DNA of 64,000 nt. Origin: Acetobacter fabarum. GTDB taxonomy: Bacteria; Pseudomonadota; Alphaproteobacteria; Acetobacterales; Acetobacteraceae. The notes below the pieces were generated by a model that ran no database searches, was not told where the DNA came from, and saw only the letters and a program-made list of their open reading frames with translations. Location of the stretch: assembly GCF_011516925.1 (NCBI RefSeq), contig NZ_WOTG01000007.1, positions 1 through 64,000 of the forward strand. Direction: 5' to 3'. Below, one piece after another: positions 54,773 to 63,705 of the stretch (its first letter is position 1; each line of letters begins with the position of its first letter). A program made the position numbers and the translations under genes.

Positions 54773-55905
54773 GCAGTTCAGACAGCAGGCCCATTGCATT
54801 TCTTGACCTTGCAGCCCAGCAGAAGCGGCTGGGGCCTGTGCTGCGCCAGCGTCTGGATGCCGTGCTGGCCCATTGCCGTTTTGTTATGGGGCCAGAGGTT
54901 GCGGAACTGGAAGGCCGTCTGGCGGAATGGGCTGGTGCGCGGGAGTGCGTAGGGGTGTCTTCCGGTACGGATGCACTCCAGATTGTCATGATGGCTGAAG
55001 GTATTGGCCGGGGGGATGCGGTTTTTCTACCCGCCTTCACCTATACCGCCACGGCGGAGGTGCCTCTGCTGCTGGGGGCAACGCCCGTTTTTGTGGATGT
55101 GGACCCCAAGACATTCCAGATCGATCCTGCGCATCTGCAAAGCCGGATTCAGGCCGTGCGGGCGGCGGGCAAGCTGCGGCCGCGTGCTATTGTGGGGGTG
55201 GACCTGTTTGGCCAGCCCGCTCCGTGGCCGGAACTGCGTGCCATTGCTGCGGCGGAAGAGCTGTTCCTTATGGCGGATTGCGCCCAGTCTTTTGGGGCGG
55301 AACTGGCGGGCAAACCATTGGGGTGCGAGGCCACGGCAACCACTTTGTCCTTTTTCCCGTCCAAACCACTGGGTGGGTATGGGGATGGTGGAGCCATTCT
55401 GACAGACGACCCCGAGCGCGCTGCCCTGTACCGCTCCCTACGCACCCATGGCGAAGGAGCAAGTCGGTACGAGGTCCTGCGCACAGGTATGAATGGTCGG
55501 CTTGATACCCTGCAGGCAGCAGTTCTGCTGGCCAAGCTGGAAAGCTTCAAAGATGAACTGGCCCGGCGCGATGCCATAGCTGCACAATATGATGTAGGGC
55601 TTGGCGGGTGTGTTCAGGTGCCGGTACGTGTGGCCGACAGCCGCAGTGCGTGGGCCATTTACGCCATATTGCTGGCAGACACAGCGGAGCGGGACGGCCT
55701 ACAGGCCCGCTTGGCAGGCAAAGGGGTGCCTTCGGCCATTTATTACCCCCTGCCACTGCATAAACAGCCTGCCTATCGTGACCACCATGATGGTACGGCC
55801 CTTCCTGTTTCCGAAGACCTGGCGCAGCGTATTCTGGCACTGCCCATTCACCCGGAACTGACAAACCAAAACGTAGCGCGCGTGATTGCCGCAGTCAGAG
55901 GGTAA
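54769..55905 (+). CDS. DegT/DnrJ/EryC1/StrS family sugar aminotransferase
   Basis: A 378-residue PLP enzyme. The cofactor lysine lies in LSFFPSKPLGGYGDGG; other family parts are FLDLAAQQKRLG at the start, VGVSSGTDALQIVM, and DCAQSFGAE. Such enzymes aminate 4-keto or 3-keto sugars to give amino sugars for polysaccharides. Its ATG overlaps the CapD-like stop (ATGA), which agrees with a two-step dehydratase-aminotransferase pathway. Confidence 0.94.
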   Translation: MSSSDSRPIAFLDLAAQQKRLGPVLRQRLDAVLAHCRFVMGPEVAELEGRLAEWAGARECVGVSSGTDALQIVMMAEGIGRGDAVFLPAFTYTATAEVPLLLGATPVFVDVDPKTFQIDPAHLQSRIQAVRAAGKLRPRAIVGVDLFGQPAPWPELRAIAAAEELFLMADCAQSFGAELAGKPLGCEATATTLSFFPSKPLGGYGDGGAILTDDPERAALYRSLRTHGEGASRYEVLRTGMNGRLDTLQAAVLLAKLESFKDELARRDAIAAQYDVGLGGCVQVPVRVADSRSAWAIYAILLADTAERDGLQARLAGKGVPSAIYYPLPLHKQPAYRDHHDGTALPVSEDLAQRILALPIHPELTNQNVARVIAAVRG

Positions 55906-55917
55906 GAAAGATATATC

Positions 55918-56382
55918 ATGCGGAAAGAAACGGCGTTTATTATTGGCTTTCTGGTTTTGACCATAAGCACCACGATTGTGATCTGGACCTTTGCCCTGCC
56001 TAATTTCAAACCTGTTTCTTTTCCGCAGGTTGCCAGTGGCGTTATTGATGTGGGGCCAATGCACCGCCAGCGCCCGCTGGAAGCGGATGAAGTGGCAGAT
56101 GTTAACAAGTGGCTTTCAACCCACAAGTCCGGCTGGGGACCACTTAGCCGCACGCCACCGTCTTCGGGGGACTCGCATGTGCAGCTCAAGGATGCTCAGG
56201 GCAAGGATGTTCTGACTCTAACGCTGTGGACCGGGATTAGTGCAGCCGATTGGAATGCTACGGTTTTTGTGGAATCACCCGATGGGTCATGGGTGCGCAC
56301 GGAAACATTTTCCAACAAAGACTTTGCTCCGCTGCGCATGATGGTTGACCGCTATCCGTTCAAGCATTCCAGCTTTCCATAA
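55918..56382 (+). CDS. Unknown single-pass membrane protein
   Basis: A 154-residue protein with an N-terminal helix (AFIIGFLVLTISTTIVIWTFAL, residues 5-26) and a periplasmic domain of about 120 residues. The helix is followed by VADVNKWLSTHKSGWGP and DSHVQLKDAQGKDVLTLTLW. It starts 12 bases after the aminotransferase, so it is likely part of the same operon. I do not recognise the family. Confidence 0.75.
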   Translation: MRKETAFIIGFLVLTISTTIVIWTFALPNFKPVSFPQVASGVIDVGPMHRQRPLEADEVADVNKWLSTHKSGWGPLSRTPPSSGDSHVQLKDAQGKDVLTLTLWTGISAADWNATVFVESPDGSWVRTETFSNKDFAPLRMMVDRYPFKHSSFP

Positions 56383-56434
56383 GGCGGTCATGAGGGGGCG
56401 GTGTTAGGGCGCTAACCTGCCTTGAAAAAATGCC

Positions 56435-57979
56435 TCAGTTTGATTTTTCTTCGTGGTATTCATCATCAATATTAATTTCCCAGATTTTGCTCTTATCCTG
56501 CTGACCAGAGATAATCTGGTCAGCCGCTTCCTTGGCCGTTAGCATGGAATGGTCCTGATTATTGTAACAGTGCATCCCATTCCGTCCGATAAGATAGAGG
56601 TTTTCCACAGTGTCCAAGGCATTGCGGACTGTGGAAAAACTTTTGTAGGACTCACCAAAATAACCAGGATACGCTTTGGGCACATGCACCACAACACTGT
56701 CTAATGTGTTAAGCGTTGAAACAAGGCCGATTTTCTGCATTTCAAAACAGGCGAGCTTGATCATATCCTGCTCGCTCAGAGTCCAGAGTTCATTTCCTTC
56801 GGAACAGAAAAACTCAAGTCCAAGCCATGTGGTTTTTGGGTCGGCAACCAGATAGGGGCTCCAGTTATTAAAGATCTGCACCCGTCCGACATTGACGCCG
56901 GGTTCCTGAATATAAATCCAGTTGTCTTCTAACTGGCGTGTTATGTCCGAAGACTTATAGAGCAGACCAACTGTAATAAAGTCCCTGTATTGCAGGTTTT
57001 GTGCAATCTGCCTTACCGTGGGGGAAAAGTAATTTCCGCTGGCAGAGACTAGCTCTTTAATCGGCATGGTTGATACCAGAACATCGCACTTCTGGCGCTC
57101 TTGTCCGCCATCCTGATCGGTAACAGTTATGGATACGGCGCGATTATTCTCAAAAGTAATCTCATTGACATGATGATTGAGGAGAATTGTTCCTCCCATA
57201 TCTGTAATATGCCGCGCAACAGTTTCCCACATCTGGCCCGGACCATATTTGGGGTAGATGAATTGCTCTATAAGGGAAGTCTGAACACTCGTGTCTTTCT
57301 GCAGACCAAGAGCTTTTTTACAGGCATGCAGAATTGCGCTGGAAATAGACAGGCTTTTAACCCGCTGAGCGCCCCAGTCTGCACTAATGCTAGAGCACGG
57401 AACGCCCCAGACTTTTTCTGTATAATCTTTAAAAAACTGTTGGTACAGTTTGCGACCAAACCGATTTATGAAAAACTCTTCCAGTGTCAGTTCAGGTGTA
57501 ATTTTATGGAACCGGACCCAGAGATAACTCAGGCCGAAAACAAGGGTTTTACGCCACCCAAGCTTGGCCAGATTTGTTGGTGTGAGTTTGAGCGGGTAGT
57601 CAAAAAACGTTTTATTGTAATAGATACGAGACAGGCGCGAGCGGACCAGCATGACGTCATCAGTCGCAGGAGACTGAGGTCCAACAGCGAGCTCTCGCTC
57701 TTTACCCTGATATTGTAAGGTAACGTTTTGTTCGCTTGTTGCCGCAATTGGCAGAAAGCTCTCCCACCAGGACATGACCCAGTCGGATTTGGAGAAAAAG
57801 CGATGCCCACCAATATCTATACGGTTACCATGATGCTTGATGGTTTTTGATATTCCGCCAACCTGTTTGTCGCATTCGTAAACAGTTACATTTTTCCGAC
57901 CGGCTTTCAGGAGTTCATAGGCAAGTGTCAAACCTGCTGGCCCAGCACCAATAACAACGATTTTTTCATCTTGTGCCAT
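56435..57979 (-). CDS. FAD-dependent oxidoreductase, UDP-galactopyranose-mutase/HemG-like
   Basis: A 514-residue flavoprotein. The FAD site [19 protein letters not shown] opens the protein, followed by [15 protein letters not shown] and [10 protein letters not shown], a pattern seen in UDP-galactopyranose-mutase-like and amine-oxidase-like enzymes of polysaccharide clusters. C-terminal [19 protein letters not shown] closes the FAD domain. AGGGAAC precedes ATG 57979. The reaction is unknown; a nucleotide-sugar or lipid-linked sugar is plausible. It is AT-rich compared with upstream genes. Confidence 0.82.
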   Translation of the reverse strand: MAQDEKIVVIGAGPAGLTLAYELLKAGRKNVTVYECDKQVGGISKTIKHHGNRIDIGGHRFFSKSDWVMSWWESFLPIAATSEQNVTLQYQGKERELAVGPQSPATDDVMLVRSRLSRIYYNKTFFDYPLKLTPTNLAKLGWRKTLVFGLSYLWVRFHKITPELTLEEFFINRFGRKLYQQFFKDYTEKVWGVPCSSISADWGAQRVKSLSISSAILHACKKALGLQKDTSVQTSLIEQFIYPKYGPGQMWETVARHITDMGGTILLNHHVNEITFENNRAVSITVTDQDGGQERQKCDVLVSTMPIKELVSASGNYFSPTVRQIAQNLQYRDFITVGLLYKSSDITRQLEDNWIYIQEPGVNVGRVQIFNNWSPYLVADPKTTWLGLEFFCSEGNELWTLSEQDMIKLACFEMQKIGLVSTLNTLDSVVVHVPKAYPGYFGESYKSFSTVRNALDTVENLYLIGRNGMHCYNNQDHSMLTAKEAADQIISGQQDKSKIWEINIDDEYHEEKSN

Positions 57980-58228
57980 GACGTTCCCTATATTTACCCA
58001 ACTTCTTATTTCTGATCGGAAAGCTCGGTAGTAAATACAGGGTATATGAAGAATACAAAAGGTCAAATCGGTATATTTTTTTAATTATGATAATGTGACG
58101 AAGAAATTTCAATAAGCCAGATAATAAATTGAAATTTTCAAAAACTACTTCATTATTTTAATCACACTGCAAATAATTTTTGAGTGTGAGGTGTGATAAT
58201 TGAATAATGCGCGTAACGGGTAATCGTA
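57980..58228. other. AT-rich gap in the transferred block
   Basis: No gene is seen. The sequence is strongly AT-rich with poly-A/T runs and likely contains the promoter of the FAD oxidoreductase. Confidence 0.5.
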
Positions 58229-58846
58229 TCAGTAAACAAAGGGGAAAATCTTCCAGCGAACCTGCTTTGACCAAAGACACCATTGTGGATCTGTGGAGAG
58301 CATTTTTTCTTCTGCTCTGATACGCAGGATCTGTAACGACCATGTACTAAAAATAGCGCAGATATTCCAAAGACTGAAATTATACAGGAGAAAACCGAGG
58401 CTGGTTAACATGTAGCCAGCATACATTGGATGCCGGATGATACGGTATGGACCATAAGTTTTTACAACTCGTACAGCTGCAACAATTGCAAAGCTTCTCC
58501 CTAGGCAGAGTTTGGCTGAAAGGCTGATAAGAATGCCTATAAACGACAAGATAAAGCACAATGTAACAGGGGCAAGATGTGTATTGCTGGTATGAGTAGA
58601 AACGATCTGCGCCGAATACGTTCCCAGAATGGCTAATATCCAGTCTGTTGTGTTATGGCTCATTCTTCCTGGAGATCGAAATAACGTAAAGAGAAGCTCC
58701 AATATCATTTCCACCATATACAATATAGTTATAATATTATAATCAATAAATATCAATTTGAAATTATGATTTATGAAATAAATATATGGGATGATTATAA
58801 TTATTTTTTCTAGTTTATCGTTAATATATTTATTTTCACTTAACAT
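58229..58846 (-). CDS. ICMT/PEMT-like membrane methyltransferase
   Basis: A 205-residue protein with four or five helices. GPYRIIRHPMYAGYML is the signature of isoprenylcysteine carboxyl methyltransferase and phosphatidylethanolamine methyltransferase-like proteins, which bind S-adenosylmethionine, followed by RIRAEEKML. The substrate is unknown. Its ATG overlaps the last seven bases of the upstream glycosyltransferase, so the two are coupled. Confidence 0.8.
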   Translation of the reverse strand: MLSENKYINDKLEKIIIIIPYIYFINHNFKLIFIDYNIITILYMVEMILELLFTLFRSPGRMSHNTTDWILAILGTYSAQIVSTHTSNTHLAPVTLCFILSFIGILISLSAKLCLGRSFAIVAAVRVVKTYGPYRIIRHPMYAGYMLTSLGFLLYNFSLWNICAIFSTWSLQILRIRAEEKMLSTDPQWCLWSKQVRWKIFPFVY

Positions 58847-60117
58847 TGAACTGCGTTCTTTTCAAGGTACGAGTGGCGCCGGGAGGCTACGTAAAGGAAG
58901 ATCAGGGCAATAATTGGTTCAATCGGCATATGATAATGCAAGGTTAGGGACAAAATATAAAAAGGTGAAAAATATAAAACAATCAGTAGAAGTTTTTCCC
59001 AAGGAAGAAATTTCGTTTCAATGGCTGTATTAATCATCCATATTGCGGGTATCATCATATAAGTAAGGTCGTAGTGTAGAAGATAGGGTGTACATAAAGG
59101 AGATGCGGTCAAGCATAGAATGAGATTATTTTTAATATTCTTCCCTTTTTTTATTTTATAAAAAACAAACATTATGATTGTAGAAGAAAATATAATTTGC
59201 AGCCATAAAGCTGTAGAGAATGGCACATGGTGCACGGACAGAAAACCGAATAGCGTGATAAAGATCTGACATAAAGCCACGTTATGCAAAATGCTATCTT
59301 GCATCATGTGTGAGTATTCAAAAAAACGTATCCAAGCATCAAGACCAAACACACACAAGGAAAGGCCTACCATACAAGTGGCAGATGTCATCATTCCAAT
59401 TATTGTGCGCCAACGGCCCATAAAAATAAGACCAAGAGGAACAAGAAATGCAACATGTGGTTTAATAATAAGGAGACCGAAGAATAAACCAGAAACAAAT
59501 GGATTTTTTTCAATATAGTAAAAACCCAATGTTAAAATCAGAGCGATCAAAAGCCCTGTTTGTCCTGTAACTAGAGAAATGCAGAATTGAGGAGATACAA
59601 ATGCAAATGCAGTAATGGACCAGTTGCGGCACAAAATACTCAATGTTTTTGCGGTGATGAAGGGGGCCGTCAAACCCCATAGAGTGTAAGATAATGTATA
59701 AGTAAAAAATGCCCATGGCCAGATGAAAAAAAGCATGGAAGGCGGATATAGAAATGGTAGTTTGTAGGGGTGGCTCAGGGCATGAGCGCTTTGCATGACT
59801 GCATCATGAGCAGATGTATTGTAGATATCATAAATGTGGCCGTGAATTAACTGCTTGGAGGCTGCCCAAAACAGTATAAAATCTCCACCAAATGCATAGT
59901 CTTCAGGTTTATTTTCGTCTTTAATAATATATAAAAAAGAGAAAATAATAGTAAAAACTATAATATATATTATCAAATATGCATTACATCTTTCTTTATT
60001 CATGAAATTCATATTTTTTAATTCAGAATATAGAAATTTTACTATATCTTTTGGCTTCTTCGAACTGAGCATTTGTGTAATGCGCTTTGCATGATGTGAT
60101 TTGATATGGTTCGACAT
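58840..60117 (-). CDS. GT87-like (DUF2029) membrane glycosyltransferase
   Basis: A 425-residue polytopic membrane protein with about ten helices. An acidic GGDFILFWAASKQLIHG segment follows the first helix, where GT-C enzymes of the DUF2029/GT87 family have the catalytic aspartate. GFYYIEKNPFVSGLFFGLLIIKPH is another family hallmark. These enzymes use polyprenyl-phosphate sugars. The gene is very AT-rich with lysine and isoleucine bias, unlike its neighbours. The start is uncertain; later ATG codons exist. Confidence 0.8.
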   Translation of the reverse strand: MSNHIKSHHAKRITQMLSSKKPKDIVKFLYSELKNMNFMNKERCNAYLIIYIIVFTIIFSFLYIIKDENKPEDYAFGGDFILFWAASKQLIHGHIYDIYNTSAHDAVMQSAHALSHPYKLPFLYPPSMLFFIWPWAFFTYTLSYTLWGLTAPFITAKTLSILCRNWSITAFAFVSPQFCISLVTGQTGLLIALILTLGFYYIEKNPFVSGLFFGLLIIKPHVAFLVPLGLIFMGRWRTIIGMMTSATCMVGLSLCVFGLDAWIRFFEYSHMMQDSILHNVALCQIFITLFGFLSVHHVPFSTALWLQIIFSSTIIMFVFYKIKKGKNIKNNLILCLTASPLCTPYLLHYDLTYMMIPAIWMINTAIETKFLPWEKLLLIVLYFSPFYILSLTLHYHMPIEPIIALIFLYVASRRHSYLEKNAVQC

Positions 60118-60292
60118 TAAGGAATTTGATGGAAATTTACAACTCTACGTCGCGAGGATGAGGTGAGAGGATTTTTTTTGAAATTTTGATTTAAAGCAAT
60201 TAATATGTAACCCGATGTGTATTAATAGTACACACTAGCGTAAACCAGTGGGGGTAACCTCCATTGATTTTTTAGATTTAGGAGAATGATAC

Positions 60293-60484
60293 ATGTTGCG
60301 AGTAAATGAATATGCAGCAGTGGTTGCCCGTTTTTTTTCCATTAAGGATAAGCGCGGGGTGACGGCTATTGAATATGCTCTGATTGCTTCCTTGATTGCT
60401 GTGGTAATTATCACTGGCTTGACGACTCTCGGTTCCAAGCTCAACTCGACGTTCAACTTGATTGCACAAAGTATTTCGTCGTAA
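60293..60484 (+). CDS. flp: Flp-type pilin
   Basis: A 63-residue type IVb pilin precursor. A short basic leader ends in RG, then VTAIEYALIASLIAVVII, with the GxxxxEY processing motif (Gly-Val-Thr-Ala-Ile-Glu-Tyr). The mature pilin would be about 42 residues. AGGAG precedes the ATG. It is the first gene of a Tad locus that runs to the window end. Confidence 0.93.
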   Translation: MLRVNEYAAVVARFFSIKDKRGVTAIEYALIASLIAVVIITGLTTLGSKLNSTFNLIAQSISS

Positions 60485-60578
60485 TTGCGAAGGATATTGC
60501 TGCGGCCTTGCGTCGGTTTACGAGGTGTAACCTTGGGAGTGCTTTTGCGCTCCTGAGGGGCAATGGTCAGAGGGTCTA

Positions 60579-61061
60579 GTGGTGTCATGGTTTGTTCTCA
60601 TGGCAGCCTATGCCCTCCTTTGCTATGCCATGTGGGTTGACGTGCGAGTGCGGGAGATCCCGGACTGGGTCAGTCTGGGTCTTCTGGCTCTTGCGATTTT
60701 AAATGGTGCGGCAGTCCATTGGATTTCCCTTGCCTTTGGTGCCCTGATTTATCTCCTGCTTTTTTTCTTGTGGAGTCTCGGAGTCATCGGGGGTGGGGAT
60801 GTTAAGCTGATTGCCGCAACCTCATTGTTTTTTATGCCGTATGAGCAGCTTATTTTTCTTTTGAATATTGGTTTGGCTGGCGGTGTTCTGGCCATGCTGT
60901 ATCTCTTTGGTCGGAACAGGTTGCCAATCATATCAAAGAGGACAACAAAAAATCGCGTTCTGCGCGTCGAGGCCTGGCGGATTAGGCGGGGTATGTCCCT
61001 ACCCTATGCTGTGGCTATTGCGATTGGCTTCATTATGACGACCCTGCGGGGTGAGTGGTAG
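60579..61061 (+). CDS. cpaA: Prepilin peptidase CpaA/TadV (A24 family)
   Basis: A 160-residue aspartic membrane peptidase that trims Flp prepilin. The first aspartate lies in WVDVRVREIPDWVSLG and the second in the GxGD motif GVIGGGDVKLIAA. About five helices. The frame begins with two GTG codons (60579, 60582) after AGAGGG, so initiation is at GTG. It lies 95 bases after flp. Confidence 0.92.
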   Translation: MVSWFVLMAAYALLCYAMWVDVRVREIPDWVSLGLLALAILNGAAVHWISLAFGALIYLLLFFLWSLGVIGGGDVKLIAATSLFFMPYEQLIFLLNIGLAGGVLAMLYLFGRNRLPIISKRTTKNRVLRVEAWRIRRGMSLPYAVAIAIGFIMTTLRGEW

Positions 61062-61070
61062 GCGGTAAGA

Positions 61071-61916
61071 ATGGTCACGCGTATTGCGATGTTGTTCATT
61101 GGTGTGATCGGCTTGATTGGTCTTTTTGTGCTCGGGAAAGTTATTATGTCCCCCGCGCCTGCACCGCAGAAGGCCGCCCAGCAGGAAGTTGTTGTTCATA
61201 CAAAAAAACTGCTCACGGTCCGGCATGCCATGCATGCGGGTGATTTTCTCCGCGAGGCAGACTTGGTTACATCGGCTATCCCCGATGATTATGTCCCCCC
61301 AGGGAGTCTGGAGGATACTCCAGCGAACCGGCAGGCTCTGGAAGGGGCGCTGCTGCGGATGGATCTTCCTGCGGGCGGCGGAATTGTTGAACAGGCGTTT
61401 CTTCGAGTCGGGGACCACGGCTTTCTTTCCGCGGTTCTGAAGCCCGGGATGCGCGCACTGAGCATTGGCGTCAATCTGGCCTCAGGCGTGTCAGGCCTTA
61501 TCGAACCTGGTGATAGAGTCGATGTGGTGATGACCGAACGGGTCGGAGATGGTGCTGGCGGAAGCAATGTTTCGCGCCTCGTCTCTAAAATTGTCCTTTC
61601 AGGTATCCGGGTTGTTGCCGTGGGTGGTGCTCTATCCCCGCGTGGAAGCCGGAATGTTACTGAGCAGGCCGGTATAGACGTGCGAACAGTAACTCTGGAA
61701 GTCACGCCTGAGCAGTCAGGTGTTCTGGGTACGGCCCAGCAACTTGGTCAAATAGTGCTGACAGTTCAATCGCTTGGTGGCTCACATGATGATCTTGCCA
61801 CACCCCCGGTCTGGGAATACTCTGTCTCTGCGTCTGATAGTCAGCAGGTGAAGGGCGGCGTAAAGGTTATGCATGTCTATAATGGGATTTCAGGCGCTCA
61901 AGATGTCCACTTTTAA
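61071..61916 (+). CDS. cpaB: Flp pilus assembly protein CpaB/RcpC
   Basis: A 281-residue protein with one N-terminal helix and a SAF domain (HTKKLLTVRHAMHAGDFLREADL), followed by RALSIGVNLASGVSGLIEPGDRVDVVM, the CpaB hallmark. It is thought to stabilise the secretin in the periplasm. It starts ten bases after cpaA and overlaps the cpaC start by 14 bases. Confidence 0.93.
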   Translation: MVTRIAMLFIGVIGLIGLFVLGKVIMSPAPAPQKAAQQEVVVHTKKLLTVRHAMHAGDFLREADLVTSAIPDDYVPPGSLEDTPANRQALEGALLRMDLPAGGGIVEQAFLRVGDHGFLSAVLKPGMRALSIGVNLASGVSGLIEPGDRVDVVMTERVGDGAGGSNVSRLVSKIVLSGIRVVAVGGALSPRGSRNVTEQAGIDVRTVTLEVTPEQSGVLGTAQQLGQIVLTVQSLGGSHDDLATPPVWEYSVSASDSQQVKGGVKVMHVYNGISGAQDVHF

Positions 61917-63357
61917 AAGAGCCATGCGGATTGCGCTAAGTGGCATCGTATTGTTTGGCATGTGTCCTCCAATGGAGGCATCCGCGCGCAAAGCAAAAGC
62001 GCATCCCAGAAGGCACCATGCGCCAGTTGCTGCAAAGCGCCATGCGGCGCAGCCCCGCTCCCTTTCGGTGCTGACCCTTGAGGTCGGGAACGGTAAGCTG
62101 GTTGAACTGTCCGGCTCAGCCGAGAACGTGTTTTCAGCTGATCCAAAGGTTGCGGAAATACGTCCGGCAAGTCCACACAGCGTGTTTGTCTTCGGGCTGT
62201 CCGCCGGTCGCACAAGTATTGTTGCGGCAGATACCAATGGGCAGGCGATTGACCATTACGCGGTGCGTGTTGAGCCCTCCACTTATCCCGCCAATACACT
62301 GGATCACTCTGCTGGCAAAATTGTGCCGATGCTCCGGGCTACGGCCACGCCAGACGGGCTGAACATTGATGGGGATTCCGATAATCCTGAAAAAGCCTGG
62401 CGTTTTAGCGACCGTGCTCGTGGGTTGGTCGGTAAAGACGGTTTTGTGTCCGATTATTCCAAAATGCACGGCTCCATTCAGGTGAACCTCAAGATCCGTA
62501 TTGTTGAAATGGATCGCTCGTTGGTGCGTGAGCTTGGGGTGGAATGGCAAAACGTTAACGCCTTGGGAACATCGGCAGTTATCGGCCTTGCGACTTCTAG
62601 CCCCTTGGAAACACTGGCAACGACCAAAAGCAGCATTGGCTTTCTCTCGCGTTTTAAAGCCGGTAGCCAGTCGGTCACGCTGGAAACGGTTGTGGATATG
62701 CTGGCCAGAGATGGTCTGGTGCATAGCCTTGCCGAACCAAACTTGACCACGATTAGCGGGCAGCCTGCCAATTTTGTAGTTGGTGGTGAATACCCTGTTC
62801 CGGTTTCCAGTTACAATAATACGACCAACGTCAGCTTTAAGCAGTATGGTATTTCTTTGGCGTTTGTTCCCACGGTTTTAGGGGATGGCCGTATCAGTCT
62901 GCATGTAAGGCCCGAGGTGAGCGCGCTTTCTTCTAACGGGGCAGTAACACTCTCGGCTGGGAACTCTTCTGTTCAGATTCCAGCGATTACTGTCCGGCGT
63001 GCAGATACAACCGTGGAAATGGCAAGCGGGCAAAGCTTTGTTCTTGCTGGCCTTATGTCGGATAGCACAAAAATTACGGGTCAAGGCCTGCCATGGCTGG
63101 GGGATATTCCTGTGCTGGGGGCGTTGTTCAAATCCTCAAGCTTCCAGAAAGACGAGAGCGAACTGGTCATTATTGCCACGCCGTATCTGGTCAAGCCGGT
63201 GAGCAACGAAAAAGAGCTGCACACACCGGATGAAGGCTGGACGCCGCCAAATGACATGGAACGTATTTTTATGATGCGTCAGAGTGGCACCGATGTTTCT
63301 CGTAGACGCCCCTGGCAGCGTCTGGAAACCGGCGATGCTGGTTTTATGGTGGAGTAG
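61903..63357 (+). CDS. cpaC: Tad pilus secretin CpaC/RcpA
   Basis: A 484-residue outer membrane secretin. It has a signal peptide (basic start, hydrophobic LSGIVLFGMC), an N-terminal pilus/BON-like domain (LTLEVGNGKLVELSGSAENVF), and the C-terminal secretin domain with SLAEPNLTTISGQPANFVVGG and VPWLGDIPVLGALFKS-type end (PWLGDIPVLGALF). The ATG at 61903 (MSTFKRAMRIALSG) gives a better signal peptide than the open frame start at 61873. Confidence 0.94.
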   Translation: MSTFKRAMRIALSGIVLFGMCPPMEASARKAKAHPRRHHAPVAAKRHAAQPRSLSVLTLEVGNGKLVELSGSAENVFSADPKVAEIRPASPHSVFVFGLSAGRTSIVAADTNGQAIDHYAVRVEPSTYPANTLDHSAGKIVPMLRATATPDGLNIDGDSDNPEKAWRFSDRARGLVGKDGFVSDYSKMHGSIQVNLKIRIVEMDRSLVRELGVEWQNVNALGTSAVIGLATSSPLETLATTKSSIGFLSRFKAGSQSVTLETVVDMLARDGLVHSLAEPNLTTISGQPANFVVGGEYPVPVSSYNNTTNVSFKQYGISLAFVPTVLGDGRISLHVRPEVSALSSNGAVTLSAGNSSVQIPAITVRRADTTVEMASGQSFVLAGLMSDSTKITGQGLPWLGDIPVLGALFKSSSFQKDESELVIIATPYLVKPVSNEKELHTPDEGWTPPNDMERIFMMRQSGTDVSRRRPWQRLETGDAGFMVE

Positions 63358-63363
63358 CACCTT

Positions 63364-63702
63364 ATGTCGTATAAAATAGTGTCAGGCACTGCGGTTATCC
63401 TGTTGATGGGTTTGGCGGACTGTTCGGTTATGGAACCGCTTGACCAGTCTTATCACTGGCGGAGTCTGGGGGTTTACGATGCCAACACGGCCGCACAGGT
63501 AGAGAATAAACGAGATTTGCAAAGAGGTCGTCCGCTGCCGCCGTCTGACGGGCAGACAGCCGTGGCTGCGGTGGAACGTTGGCGCGAAGACCGTGTCAAA
63601 AGCCTTGGCCGGAGTGGTCTGGCTGAGTTGAATATGAACGGTGAGGATCAGGGGAACTCCGGGGGTGGAGTCGCTACCAGTAGCAGTGGTGGGGGGCAAT
63701 AA
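63364..63702 (+). CDS. Small lipoprotein at the CpaD position
   Basis: A 112-residue lipoprotein with lipobox LADC (Cys20) and a low-complexity Gly/Ser tail. It sits where CpaD is expected in Tad loci, six bases after cpaC. It is shorter than typical CpaD (about 200 residues) and only its N-terminal layout is similar, so the assignment is by position. Confidence 0.6.
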   Translation: MSYKIVSGTAVILLMGLADCSVMEPLDQSYHWRSLGVYDANTAAQVENKRDLQRGRPLPPSDGQTAVAAVERWREDRVKSLGRSGLAELNMNGEDQGNSGGGVATSSSGGGQ

Positions 63703-63705
63703 CAC

